Source: Trachythela sp. YZ-2020 (Eukaryota; Cnidaria; Anthozoa; Malacalcyonacea; Clavulariidae). Taken from it: DNA of 64,000 bases. The notes beneath the pieces are model-generated. The model was not told the origin of the DNA, did no database searches, and saw nothing but the letters and a program-made list of their open reading frames with translations. The position numbers and the translations under genes were made by a program. Positions 22,668 to 33,704 of the stretch are shown in pieces (the stretch's first letter is position 1; the number at the start of each line of letters is the position of its first letter). Where the stretch lies: positions 744,001 through 808,000 of the forward strand of contig JADLSH010000368.1 of assembly GCA_016169945.1 (NCBI GenBank), in the 5' to 3' direction.

Positions 22668-23310
22668 TTGCGGCCTGCTGTCCAACCTCTGATCTGGACC
22701 AGGGCTCTTATTAATTTTAATTTTGCGAAGTTCATTATACACTTGATTAACGTCGATGAGGTATCATTCGGTACATTAAGATCCAAGCAGGACCGTCCTC
22801 AGAAAATTTTTCAGGGGGGTGTAAGGTGCTTTCAACCGAGTGCCAAACGAACTTGTACCGACTACATATAAAATTTCGTTGTCATAAAAATGTAATCTGT
22901 CGACGGGGGGGCCTGAGGTAAAAAAAAATTTCCCGGACCACCAAGATTGTTATGTTGTTGTTTAACCACTTGAAACTTTTAAATTAAGATAAATAAGTTT
23001 GTTCCTGCCTATAAATTAACTTTTAAAAAACAAAAATTTCGTTTTTCTAATCCTGTTTATGCGGACACAATTTCCGTTTTATTTCATAGTCATCAAAAAT
23101 CTTTTTTTTTGCGGACTCAAATCTCACTTCTGCCGACTGAATCTCGAAATATAATTTCTGGGGGGTATGACACCCCCCCAAACCCCCCCCGTAGGGACGG
23201 CCCTGGATCCAAGTGTTCGTTCTCGCATGTTAAAGGAACGAAATATGATGTGAAGCCAGAAAGGGAACTATTAAATACTTCATGGCAATTAGGAACATCA
23301 TTAGAAAGTA
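22668..23310. other. Open stretch of unknown identity, split by a hAT
   Basis: The + strand frame before the hAT (22668-22787) and after it (23214-23310) is continuous if the insert and one 8-base target copy are removed. The - strand is also open across the same join, so the coding strand is uncertain. I do not recognise either product. The position just 5' of the YR element's RT leaves a gag-like leader as one possibility. Confidence 0.3.
22788..23205. mobile_element. Non-autonomous hAT element with 8-bp TSD
   Basis: The left end CAGGACCGTCCTC and the reverse complement of the right end, CAGGGCCGTCCCTAC, form imperfect terminal inverted repeats of hAT style (CAGGG-type). Exact copies of GATCCAAG flank it at 22780-22787 and 23206-23213, an 8-bp target duplication as hAT transposases make. 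The 418-bp interior has G- and C-runs and no transposase. Confidence 0.88.
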
Positions 23311-23595
23311 GTTGATTGCACCAACAGCTTTTAGAGGATATACCACCTACCGACTTGATTTTAGACAGGTTCCAATTTATGAAAAACGACTTGCAAGGGG
23401 CATTTATGGGTAAAAGTTGGGAACCGGTTTTTTCTGGGCAATTTAGGTGCGCTGAACACGAATCTGGTGGTTCCAAAGCGAAATTCGGACGTTTTAACAA
23501 AACATTTCCATATATACAACGATTGCTACTAATTCTCAGAAATTGCATGTTGTCTATTGTTGTGGTATATGCACGATAGCGGAACTTTAATTTAA

Positions 23596-25080
23596 TTGGC
23601 GTTTGTTCAGCAGCTTCCAAAGTACGTCGGGAAAGATTTCTACCAAACCGTATGCGATGACAAGTCCGGATATGACCATATTTTACTCACGCCAGACAGT
23701 CGTACTTATTTCGGCTTTCAATGGGGTGGTTGGTATTTTGTAAACTGCTCCATTCCATTTGGTTGGAAAACGTCTGCTTATATATATCATACGACAGGAT
23801 TGGTTGCAGCACATTACTTACGTTCATTGAGGATCCCGTCGTCCCTAGCTTTACATTGACATAATTCACAGCTCACTTTACCACCAACGCATTTACCTCC
23901 GACTTACCAAATTTTACCTTCCCAAGATGCTATTGATTATGCATCAGCCAATGCTGCTATTTTCATTACATGTTACATCCTCGTTTCGCTTGGCTATTTT
24001 ATTGGATTGGGAAAATCCATTCTTATACCTTCAAAGCAAGTCCCATATCTTGGGTTTTTTTGTCAGATTCTGAAAAGCAAGCCTTCACGTTGTTATCGCG
24101 CAAGAAAGAAAAATTTATAACACTTGTGAAGCATGCCCTGTCGTCTAACACCATCAATTTAGTCACCTTACAAAGGTTACAGTCGATTTCAACTCACTTT
24201 TCACTCAAATGTTCCGAACTTCGTTCCGAACTTCGGAAATTCGTTGCGAAGTTCAAAAGTTCATAATGAAATTCAGAACCGGTTTGTAAACTGAGCATTT
24301 GATTGGCTGCTTTTTCTCTAGTAACCAATCAGAGGGTTTGTTTACAACATGGCATGTGAATTTCATAATGAACTTATGAACTTCGCAACGAATTTCCGAA
24401 GTTCGGAACGAAGTTCGGAACATTTGAGTGAAAAGTGAGTTGAAATCGACTGTAAGTGGGAAATGTATTTCGCTCTCGCTTGCTGTTCCGGGTGCTCGAT
24501 TGTACACCAATGAAATCAACCAAGCAATATCTCGTGCTATACGTTCATCCCGACCAATTGTCGTCTCGCAACACTTACGCAAGGAATTGCAACATTGGCT
24601 CTTCTTGGAAACTTGGGACGGTTTTCTCCCATGGCGATGCGAAAAACACACTCAAATCCAGCTATATTCCGATTCATCATCATATGCTTGGGGGGGTACT
24701 ATCTTGAGTCCGAGTGTGGTCAATGCAAATATTTCTGATTATTGGGGTGAGTCCACGATGTCTCGCGACATTGCCGCTAAGGAAATGTTAGCACTTAGCA
24801 ATGTCCTCTATGCGTTTGCTGATCACGTTAGAAATTCGTGGGTAGATGCTTTTGTCGACAGCCAAGCATTGATTCACTCGTGGAATAGCCAACTTTGACC
24901 ATTGCTTTGAAAACTTTGTTCCAGACTATCATGGATTTGAATATTGATTTACATCTCTATTACGTTACGAGCCATGAGAACCTCGCCGATGCCCCTTCTC
25001 GACGTATTTCCTTGCAAGATTCTAAGCTTGCTCCAGCCTTATGGAATCTTGTACAAATTTTATACGGGGGTATAAAAGGA
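23596..25080 (+). pseudogene. YR-element reverse transcriptase-RNase H, broken
   Basis: RT motifs present are FYQTVCDDKSGYDHILLTP, FGFQWGGWYFVNCSIPFGWK and YLRSLRIPSSL. A stop falls where the YIDD-type active site is expected (about 23850). After a frame change come LVSLGYFIGLGKSILIPS and VPYLGF. RNase H follows the MITE: LYSDSSSYAWGG (first acidic residue), AAKEMLALSNVL, AFVDSQALIHSWNSQ, and HENLADAPSR close to the last catalytic aspartate. The RT fingers are missing. No functional product is expected. Confidence 0.8.
24180..24452. mobile_element. 273-bp MITE inserted at TA in the YR element
   Basis: CAGTCGATTTCAACTCACTT at 24180 is the reverse complement of the sequence ending AAATCGACTG at 24452. 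The arms pair for about 85 bases (ACTCAAATGTTCCGAACTTC..., AATTCGTTGCGAAGTTC...). The flanking dinucleotide TA occurs on both sides (24178-24179 and 24453-24454), as for Tc1/mariner-type MITEs. Without the insert and one TA the RT-RNase H frame is continuous. Confidence 0.87.
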
Positions 25081-25728
25081 CATTCAGTTGATCGTATGGC
25101 TAGGCCGTTGAATGTCCAACCAGACTTGGCGGGACATCGTCTACCGTTTTTTTCTGAGTGTCCTATGCCAGAATCTACCGGTGTGAATGTTTTTGCTCAA
25201 ACTCCAACGTTAGCCCGACCAGAATCTTTTGCTAACCTGTATGTTTTCCCACCCATTTGTCTCATCCCCATGTCCTCAAATACCTTAATGGTTTGCACCT
25301 TACCTACACCGTTGTTATTCCGGACGTGTCGCCGCGACAGTTTTGGTGGCCACTATTATCATCCACATCGTCTTCATATTACATGTTAGCAACCAAGGGT
25401 CGCTCTGGAGCAAAAGTCACCCCAACAAAACATGGCTTTACTGATAGCTGGCCAATACCGTGGGATCTCTGGGCATTTCGCTAGACTCTCGAACACTGCA
25501 AATTTTCAGTGAGGAACAGTATGACCACAGTCAAACGTTTCTATGATACGCTAACGTTGTCGAAATTCATATTTGTAATTATGTTCCTCACGTGATTACC
25601 CTCTCCTTAATTAGTGCTTTACGCTCCATCTATTTTAGGATCTCCAATCGATTCCAAGACTATCCATACCAGCATTATCATGCCCTACTTGTTCTTATCC
25701 TAACGACCACGTTTTTCGTTTTTGGCAA

Positions 25729-26966
25729 ATGTGTGGTTACCAGAGACATTATACTCCTAGCCATCATTTACCTAGGGTTGAAATAGACATTGATGCCATA
25801 GACTCGCGTTTACAAGAATTGAATGATTCTATTCAGAGTTCCTCTTATTCCAAACAAAAATCGTCATTACGGACCGAGTTGGAAGTTTTCTTATCTTCCC
25901 TTCCCACCTCCAAATCTATTCAGGTGGCTACTCCATCAGATGTTTTACGGTTTCTCGTGTGGAAAGATCGTCATGGCAAGACAGTAACTCACACAAACAC
26001 CTGCCCTAATCCCACACTCCAAGATAAAATCAAATGTGATTGCCCCAAACGTTTAGCTTTCAAAACTATCGATTCTTATATCGGGAAACTTCGTTCGATA
26101 TTTAAGGAAGCCGGTCGCTCTGGCCCATGGAATAATATTTTTGGTTTCGGAAATCCAGCGGATTCTTTGGAAGTCCAAAAATATTTGAAAGCTGTCACGC
26201 AGGAGCAGTTACGACCTCACATTACTCCAAAGCAAGCGGTGCCCCTCTTCTTGCCAAAACTCCTCCTCCTCGCCAGATTTTGAAACAGAGAAATGTCAAA
26301 GCCAGTACCTACTCCTTCCAGCCTTTTTGTGCTCGCTCGAGATCAAGCATTCTTCAAAACGCTATTCTTTAGTGCTGATCGAGGCTCGGATCTTGGCCTA
26401 GTAAAAACTAGCGAAATCTTACGTTTTCCTCAAGATGATGGATTTTTGTTTCACCATACATGGGGGAAAACATTGAGAGATGGAGCTTCAAATGTTTTTG
26501 GTATAAGAAGACACCACAATCCTGAGCTATGTCCCGTCCAAGCGAGAGAAACCTATGTTGCGATCTGTTCTGAGTTGCGAGTCACACTTACTACAGGATA
26601 CCTTTTTCGACCAACTAACTCTCAAGGGCATATCGTCACAAGCCTTTCACGAGCTCTACCGCTGATGCTAGATTAAAATGTTACCTGAAACAGGCGAACA
26701 TCGACGAGGGTGAAACCTTACATAGTTTTCGTTGCGGTTCAGCGATTACTTTGGCTCTATCCGGCTCGCAGTTAGCGGATATCATGTCTCATGTAGGTTG
26801 GACAAATAAAGGGACAGCGCTATATTATATGAAATTAGCTGAAGTTCTGCGAACTGGAAGTCCCTCTGACATACTGTCCTCGGAAGCAGTTGCCACCTCT
26901 CCTGCTACAGATTTATACTCTGATCTTAACCGCTTAAAAAACTTTATCTCAGCCTTTTCTGGTTGA
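25729..26966 (+). pseudogene. YR-element tyrosine recombinase, interrupted
   Basis: An N-terminal SAM-like core-binding part (25780-26283) has SLRTELEVFLSSLP, FLVWKDRHGKTV and a cysteine pair CPNPTL...KCDCPKRLAF. The catalytic part keeps the arginine in FFSADRGSDLG, then HSFRCG (H-x-x-R), HVGW and the nucleophile region ALYYMKLAE, so the R-H-R-H/W-Y set can be read. Stops at about 26282 and 26675 break the frame. In this group the enzyme joins a circular DNA copy to the chromosome without target duplication. Confidence 0.83.
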
Positions 26967-27082
26967 GATTGGGTTCGGTTTTGGGTATAGGTTTTCTTGA
27001 GAATGGGTATTTTGGCAGGTGGTGGTGATGGAGGGGGGAGGGGGGGTTGCGGAAGTTAACTGTATATGACATAGCAACCAGT

Positions 27083-27143
27083 GACTGCCGGTGCCCAATC
27101 TCAACAGAAGGAGCGGGTGAGACTGCTGAGAATAAGGTACTAT
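27083..27143 (+). repeat. Split direct repeat B1
   Basis: A 61-base sequence starting GACTGCCGGTGCCCAATCTC, identical by eye to B2 at 27334-27394. It lies just after the recombinase gene and a G-rich tract (27013-27052). Its last part (GACTGCTGAGAATA) pairs with the start of A2 (TATTCTCAGCGGTCT), making a hairpin across the B1/A2 junction. Confidence 0.87.
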
Positions 27144-27333
27144 TCTCAGCGGTCTTACGCACGCCTATAAAAGGAGATTCAAACAACCAGTAAGCTCAGT
27201 CTGTTGAAGTAACGTTTGTAGTTATGTGTAAGGCAAGAACAGTGCTGTTATTATCTCACTCACTTCTTCGACTTCAGTTTCGTCTCTCCCCTCCCCAGTT
27301 TCATATCTAGGTATACGGACATCAACGAGACGA
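27144..27333 (+). repeat. Split repeat A2 with internal promoter-like TATA
   Basis: A 190-base segment between the B repeats. In Ngaro-type elements A2 is a copy of the left terminal repeat A1. It contains CCTATAAAAGG at about 27163, a TATA box in the place where such elements start transcription from A1. No A1 was found upstream of 23596. Confidence 0.7.
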
Positions 27334-27394
27334 GACTGCCGGTGCCCAATCTCAACAGAAGGAGCGGGTGAGACTGCTGAGAATAAGGTACTAT
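27334..27394 (+). repeat. Split direct repeat B2 (element 3' end)
   Basis: Identical by eye to B1 over 61 bases. Sequence identity ends at 27394, which marks the probable right end of the element. Confidence 0.85.
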
Positions 27395-28576
27395 ATTGAT
27401 TAAATTTAATAATTCATTATTTCACACCAACGAACATATGAAAGATAAACTGTCTTGATCAGCTTCAAGCCCACTCAAGTCTGTGAATCCTGCCCCTAAT
27501 AATTTTAGCACCTAAGAGTTTTAGCACTGACAGCACTGTATACGTAATCGCTAAAAACTGAAAGTCAGAGAACAAGTTTCTGCTCAATTTCCAATTAGTG
27601 TAATTAGATATAAAAACTTTTTTTCTTATACAAGGTGGTCATTAGTATGTGTGTACATATTTTGTTTATTGAATTGTGTTGCCATTCAACTTATTGGAGC
27701 CCAGGTTGGAAAACATGCATGAATTTTCACTACGCGTAGGTGCGAGCGGATTGATTTTACAAGGTGCGAACTGCGAGCAGACCCGTAATCAGATGCGAGC
27801 TGCGAGTTATTCACAATAGTTATTCACAGATCTAAGTAAATATCCTTTTCTCCTTTAAGATTTAGTATATTTCTGACTCTGAAAAGGTCGTTTCCGATGA
27901 TGAAAGACTGCAAATCTCAAAAAAAATTCGTTCGGCGCGAACCATGGTGGCGCCTCGTGGGTGTGAGCAGCGAGCAACTACAATGTTAGATTGCAATTTG
28001 AAAATAGCCTATCAACAGATAGTCTAAGCAGTTAACTGAGTTAAGCCCTATCCTCTATCACACCCTAAGCTACAGGTTGGGTATTTTACTACTTGGGACC
28101 AGAGTGATTGCCTCAGCTGGCACCTTCTTACTGTAAAATATGACTATGTCACTCACATATAGACTTTAGTATCTGGTTTCACAGAAGGATCAAATCGACA
28201 CAACGCAACGTTTTTATTTACCACTAGTTCTTTAAATTCTATAGAAATATTCTGTGTAAATTATTTAATATTATATAGCGTTTTACACAACCTAGAACTT
28301 TACTTTACCAAGACAAATACTGAAAAATATCATATTTTGGAACATTGAACTATTGTAAGTTACATTTTGGTTAGTCCAGAGAAAAATATAACAAACCATA
28401 AACCATGATTATTAAATAAACCATTTTTACCTGACATGTCCATGTGACGATCGGCTGTATTTAAATTTTGATCACACTTGACTTGTTGTTTGAATCATTT
28501 GAACCAAATGGGAAGTGGTGCAGTCGTTTGTTTAGCTCATCTAGAGCAAATAATTTATTATCCAAAACAAACTTAC
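27395..28576. other. No gene; GCGAGC-rich patch
   Basis: Non-coding. Around 27738-27808 and 27965-27982, GTGCGAGC, CTGCGAGC and related phrases recur without a strict period. Nothing else was recognised. Confidence 0.4.
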
Positions 28577-28787
28577 TCAATTAATAAGGCTTTCATGTGT
28601 AATGGTATAACTCCCTCCAATATATAATGAATAATATCCGAAGGAAGGCCACTTACAACATGAAAGAACTTAAAGCTGTTAAGAACCAATTGTCCTTTAA
28701 CACCACCAACTTTGGCAGATTGTGGATCAGCAGAAACCAGTTTTGCTTGTCTGCCATATCCATCTTTGGTTCTCATAGTGAACTCCT

Positions 28788-29482
28788 CTGTAAACTTAAA
28801 ATAAAGTACATGAAACAGGAATATGAGCCTGCCCGCAGACTATAACATGGACGATAACTTATCCCCTGCTATTTTGTCCGCTGTAATTCAAAAAACCATT
28901 AAAGTCATGACAGGGTGCATTGCCCCCTGCTGATTAGTTGCAAGGGTGTATGGCAAACCATTTAACACTCATAAGCTGGGATTACGTAAACTGATGAAAC
29001 AATCTGTGCTAGGCTAAGGAATTGCAGATGCACTCGGCTAGTATATTACTGGTAAACTGAAGTACTGTAACACTGTTATACAGTAGAGCCACATTGAGTC
29101 AAGCTCAATAATCTTGAGCTATATTTCGCCTGACAGTTTGAGATTGTGGGGTGACAAATATTTTAATCGCATTGTCATTGATCGAAAACAATGGATGATG
29201 CCCAGCATAGACATCTCTCATTTTACCATCCGTACTTTTGTGGCTGTTTTCAACCTTTAATTATGATAAAATAGAATAACAATATTAATTAAGATTATTC
29301 ATATTTACTGCACGCTTATACCAAGATGCAAACTGCAATTCGAAAATTGCTTATTTTAACAAACAGCCTGTTTTATCTATACATAATGACTAGGCAATCT
29401 TGGAACCACCAAATGATCTAACACTTCTGCACTTAATCCATTATAGCTTGCAATGAACCATATTTAAGTTTACTATTTATTC
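28788..29482. other. Intron-like sequence, no gene
   Basis: Lies between the two parts of the transposon-derived gene. I see no coding signal. Confidence 0.4.
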
Positions 29483-29650
29483 TAGTGGCAGGGTACTGCC
29501 AGTTAATAGGTTAACAAAACCATCTGCCAGTGTCTCCTGTTAACAGATAGCTGAATGTATGAAAAAATGACCAAAGTTGCCAAGCATACAGGTAGTTGGT
29601 TTACTCTAAAACCTTTGTTTACCCATTAACTGGCAGTACCCTACCACTGA
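29483..29650. mobile_element. Short MITE with ~30-bp inverted ends
   Basis: AGTGGCAGGGTACTGCCAGT at 29483 is matched by the reverse complement of ACTGGCAGTACCCTACCACT ending near 29648, and the match continues through TTAAT and GGTTAACAAA-like sequence. It is about 165 bp with no coding capacity. The end itself contains a small palindrome (GGCAGGGTACTGCC). Confidence 0.7.
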
Positions 29651-29944
29651 CAAGTAAAATCGTCTGGTGTTAGACAGAGTAAAATACCAAAGTATAGGGC
29701 GCATCATGGAGTATTGCAAGCTAGTGGGTTAATTATGTGGTTATATTTGCAAATGAGACACACTTTTGCATTAATTTTTGCATCTGTCAGTTAATACTTT
29801 ACCTGTGAAAATATATCCACTTGATTCAGCAATTGCTCCAGAACTTTAACAATAGAAACATACTGGTATGAATGTTTCTTAACCTTTAAAGGTCCTTCAA
29901 CACAGTCTGTGACCACATATGTGTACCACTATCAATCTTATATC

Positions 29945-30018
29945 AATTTACCGACCATTTTCAAAAAAGTGGGGGGAAGGTAGTGTCACCCCGCTCCACC
30001 CCCCGCTCGGTACGCCCC
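29945..30018 (-). mobile_element. One end of a hAT-like element
   Basis: Read on the - strand from 30018 it begins CAGGGGCGTACCGAGCGGGG and continues through GGTGACACTACCTTCCCCCC, the style of a hAT terminus. The other end and the 8-bp target duplication were not found, so it is a fragment or a heavily diverged copy. It interrupts the transposon-derived gene. Confidence 0.5.
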
Positions 30019-30699
30019 TGACTACCATATGGTGATTGTTTTTCAAGTATTTGTTCCGTTCTGCTGGTGTTTTTAGTTGCTTCATTGCTTCAACAGTAGT
30101 TGCAGGTGACTGTAACACATCTTCCAAACCATCTATATCTTTCACATTGATACAATGAGAAGTACTTTCCAGCATTCTGTCGGTCCCACTATCATGGCTG
30201 GGTTGGTTAAGTTCTTGTGTCTTTAAAGCATGCATATAATGCCAGTTCTTTAACAGAGATATCCCCAGGGTCTGTATATATTATCTACATTGTTTTCATT
30301 GCAATTAAACTGTACCGTATTATCAAAGCGGCATTCATCCGCTGCGTCGTCGGTGACATTCATTAATGCTACATCTGAACTTTCATGACTAACATGGACT
30401 TGGGATTCCATGTTTAAATCTTATGTTATTTGCGGGCGTAGACGTGAGGCCCATATTTGAAAGAGTCTCGGCCAAAATGTAACAATATTGTAATTCGGTC
30501 TATATAAGGATAATTAACACTTTTGAAGGCAAACCAAAATTTACCAGTTAGGTTGTGGGAAAAAATAGCGTCGACAACGCCTTTATATAGAATCATGCTC
30601 ACGTCAGCAATGCTATTAAAAACTCTGTAACCGTGGAAATAATTACTATGCAAACCTAAAATTTTGGTTGAAAATTCTCCATAATGATCGACAAACACT

Positions 30700-32427
30700 A
30701 TTAAAGTATCATCGCGATATTTTTGGAGGAATTTGCTATCTAACTTGAAATCCCTCTATGTTATATTCGTTTTATTGAATAAAGTTTAATGGATACATGT
30801 GTATTTTAAAAACTTAGCTATAACATTATTATGTATTAATGTATATGTTGATTTGATACCCCAAACTTTTATAGACTATGTATATTGTTGTACAGTTAAA
30901 TGCACCCTAAACCATTATGAAACCATTATGCCCCTTTCCTTCATTGAAAAGATGATTTGTCTTGACACCATTGAATTTTCTAAAAGAAAAAAATAGTTTT
31001 TTATACTATTATCAAGATATTAAATATTCTAAGTAGTATCTTACGGGTCGAACCAGCCCATTTTTAAGCCGAGTAAGATAGGGTGCCGATATATAACGGA
31101 AATTTAGCATAAATATTGCATACCAAATGAGCTATCGCGCGCGCTGATTGGTTATTGAGCAATGATTGGTAAATCCGACGCAATAGTTACTGCCCGGGCA
31201 GTAACTAATGGTTATAGTTTATCTCATATCTGTCTTTCTTTAAGTTTAGAGCATCTGAAAATTGGCACAAACCTAGTTGTAATGTACGATTAAGGTCATT
31301 CTGTTTTGTATCAATAATTATTTATTGTGTTTTCGGAACTCGCAAGTGAAAAGTGAAAAATTAAAACTTCATTCCAAGCATTACGTTTAACTTTTACCAA
31401 TTTTCAATTTGACAAAATGGGCATAAACTTCACGATGATGAATATTCACCGATAATCATTTCGCCTCGGGCGAATAATCGTTAAAGCGGCATTCAAATCC
31501 GTTTTGCTCATGTAATAGACATGGGCGCGGGTCGTTTACATATTTTGTTTTGAAACATATTGAAATAATCTTAACTATGAATCTGCACAAACATCCACTT
31601 TATATTGCTATGTAACAAGTATTTATAGCTTTCCAAAAGATAAATTGTGTGTATTTCAGACAAGTACATGATAAACTTTATATTTTATCTTAAGGACGAT
31701 AATATCTTGAAATAGTAGACTAAAGTAAAGCATTTCGTCTTTGCATGCTCTTATCCATCTCGTCATTGACTTCGCTCAACCTCGAAATACAGAAAAAATT
31801 GGCCCAGTCTTTGTAGAATGTTGCTACTTCTTAAAATCTCAACTTTGAAGTTTGTTGTGTTAGAGCTAAATTGTTGTCTTTAGTAGTTCAATTTTACCTT
31901 CGTGATGTATCCTGAATGCATAATATAAATATGAATTTTTCATTGTTTCGAACGCTGGGTTATTTTAATAAACTACTCCGATTACTATACGTAGAGTTAT
32001 GTTATTATTGTGTTCAGTGCCAAATAATAACCTTGTCCGTCTGAATAATAACCTATATTGTTCAGCTTCAATGGACATAACCTAACTCCATGCACTTCAA
32101 AGATTTTTATACAACATGATACTGAATTAATTTAACCATGCAAAAGGCGAACAACTGATTCAATCAATACACCTTCAAAAAGCAAACCAAACTCAACATG
32201 ATATATAGAACTGATATAAATTTTACAATTATTTCTCGTTGAAATACAGCAAATTGTCTTAACAAAATTTGAATACATGTAAGACCAAGTGTACCTACGT
32301 GATCGAGGAGGTACAACACTGTCGCTTATGATAGGAATTATTAATGTTTCGATATTTTCTTATTGACACCAGTTTACCACTCAGATCTCGGGTTTACTTC
32401 TCTATATTATTAATAGAGCAGTTGCAC
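30700..32427. other. No gene; one 24-bp perfect palindrome
   Basis: AT-rich, non-coding. A perfect palindrome TAGTTACTGCCCGGGCAGTAACTA is split as TAGTTACTGCCC at 31184-31195 and its complement GGGCAGTAACTA at 31196-31207. Nothing else was recognised. Confidence 0.5.
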
Positions 32428-32525
32428 CGTCATGTGACAAAATTCTAAAATCTTTAACGTGGAACTGACCTAAGAAGCAGGCTGTTTAACGTGTTTTGTA
32501 TTTCATTATAACAAGTATTCGACTG
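32428..32525. mobile_element. Partial copy of the 5.9-kb MITE family
   Basis: TGACAAAATTCTAAAATC, TTTAACGTGGAAC and CTGTTTAACGTGTTTTG follow the same order as the right half of the element at 5929-6120 read in reverse. The second arm is absent or too diverged to see. Confidence 0.6.
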
Positions 32526-32994
32526 AGTTTTTAGCGTATTAAGATTGTCAGACTCACCTACAATAAACATGACCTATGACAATCACAGTTCATCAGGAAT
32601 GCCTCTATGACTCCTACACGAATTAAAACAAAAGATTATGACTAAAAGATCGATGTGAAGTAAGGCAAAGGAGAAGGATTAAGTGCAGCCGAAGGGCCTT
32701 CGCTCGATTCGAAGTTTTTACCAAATTTTTCAGGAGTTTAATCCTAAAACCTGCAGTATATCGCCTACAGACACCACCTACACTGGTACCACGTGTCCTG
32801 CGGAATATATTTTTCTTTATTACAGGTCACATTAGGATTGTTCGGAGGAGTATTGTTTTACTTAATTGTTCCTGTTTGCTTTGTTTGCTTGTTGATGACT
32901 TGTCTATTATAGCATTAGTTAGGGATTGGTCAAGTTAGGACTTGGTCAAGTTAGGGATTTGCCATGAGACATATCAACTTGCAGATTTTGGAAC

Positions 32995-33540
32995 GAAAAT
33001 TATTCAGGTCCAGATTTTGAAACGAAAATTATTAACCCTGACCTCAAATCCTAAACCAAAACATAAATAAAACCCTAACCAACCACAAACACTTACCGCA
33101 AATCCTAACCCAAATCCTAACCCAAGTCCTAAACCAAAGCCCAAAACCACTAACCCAAAACCTAGCACCAAACCGCCACCGAAAACGATAATCCCAACCC
33201 TAACACAAAACCCTTAACCCAAGCTCTAAACCTAAACTATAACCCCAAATCCGTAACCCCCAACCCTAACCCTAACCCTAACCGAAATTCTAGCCCCAAA
33301 TCGTCATCCCAAACTTTAACACTAAACCCTAAACTCAAACCTTAAACCCAAACCATAAACCTAAAACGTAAACCCAAACACTGACCCCAAACCCGAACCC
33401 CAAACTTTAACCCCATGCATGGATGACCTAATCCCAGACTCTAACCCAAAACCCTAAACTTAAACCGCCGACCTGAACCATAAATCGAAACTCTAACCCC
33501 AAAACATCCCAAACCCTAACCATGACCCAAAACCCTAATT
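32995..33540. repeat. Degenerate interstitial CCCTAA repeat tract
   Basis: Roughly 540 bases of CCTAAACC/CCCTAACCC-like units, with three or four exact CCCTAA units in a row near 33261-33285. The strand bias (C- and A-rich on +) is constant. It looks like old telomere-type DNA or a derived satellite. A short echo occurs at 34661-34690 (CCAAACCCTAACCGTAAGTC). Confidence 0.8.
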
Positions 33541-33704
33541 CAGGTACATTTCCCTTGCTATTTCTAAAATGCATTCTGCTTCTTGCAGAGAAAATATATT
33601 GACTTAACAAAACATATATACTCGAGCTGTAGGATTAATTCCTTAAACAAAAAATATTTGTAAACAGGCAAGAGATCAACAAAATAAGGCAATTTATCTT
33701 AGTC

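Larger units (their letters stand above)
23596..27394 (+). mobile_element. DIRS/Ngaro-type tyrosine-recombinase retroelement
   Basis: The order is reverse transcriptase (23596-24179), RNase H (24453-25080), tyrosine recombinase (25780-26966), then 3' split direct repeats B1 (27083-27143), A2 (27144-27333) and B2 (27334-27394). RT, RNase H and YR without DDE integrase define the YR retrotransposons; the split direct repeat order is that of Ngaro/PAT types. The left repeat A1 and the RT N-terminus were not found, so the copy is 5'-truncated or broken. A MITE splits RT from RNase H, and several stops interrupt the frames. Confidence 0.87.
28577..30411 (-). pseudogene. Transposon-derived multi-copy gene, broken
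   Basis: Two coding parts lie on the - strand. An N-terminal part (30411 to about 30019) starts MESQVHVSHESSDVALM and, with a frame slip near 30265, continues DPGDISVKELALYA, LKTQELNQPSHDSGTDRM and AMKQLKTPAERNKYLKNNH. An exon at 28787-28577, between TTTACAG and GTAAGT, reads AKVGGVKGQLVLNSFKFFHV and SGLPSDIIHYILEGVIPL. The pattern VKG-x-x-x-LN...FHV...GLP-x-D-x-x-H-x-x-LEG-V belongs, from memory, to a large uncharacterised protein family multi-copy in fish and cnidarians and probably transposon-derived. The N-terminal part is cut at 30018 by a hAT-like end. Confidence 0.5.

Noticed and set aside
22475..22786. Cysteine-containing - strand frame
   Set aside because: No family recognised; the opposite strand is also open, and there is no other evidence for coding.
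33428..33610. Small protein on the - strand over the CCCTAA tract
   Set aside because: The composition (GFWVRVWD repeats) comes directly from telomere-type repeats.
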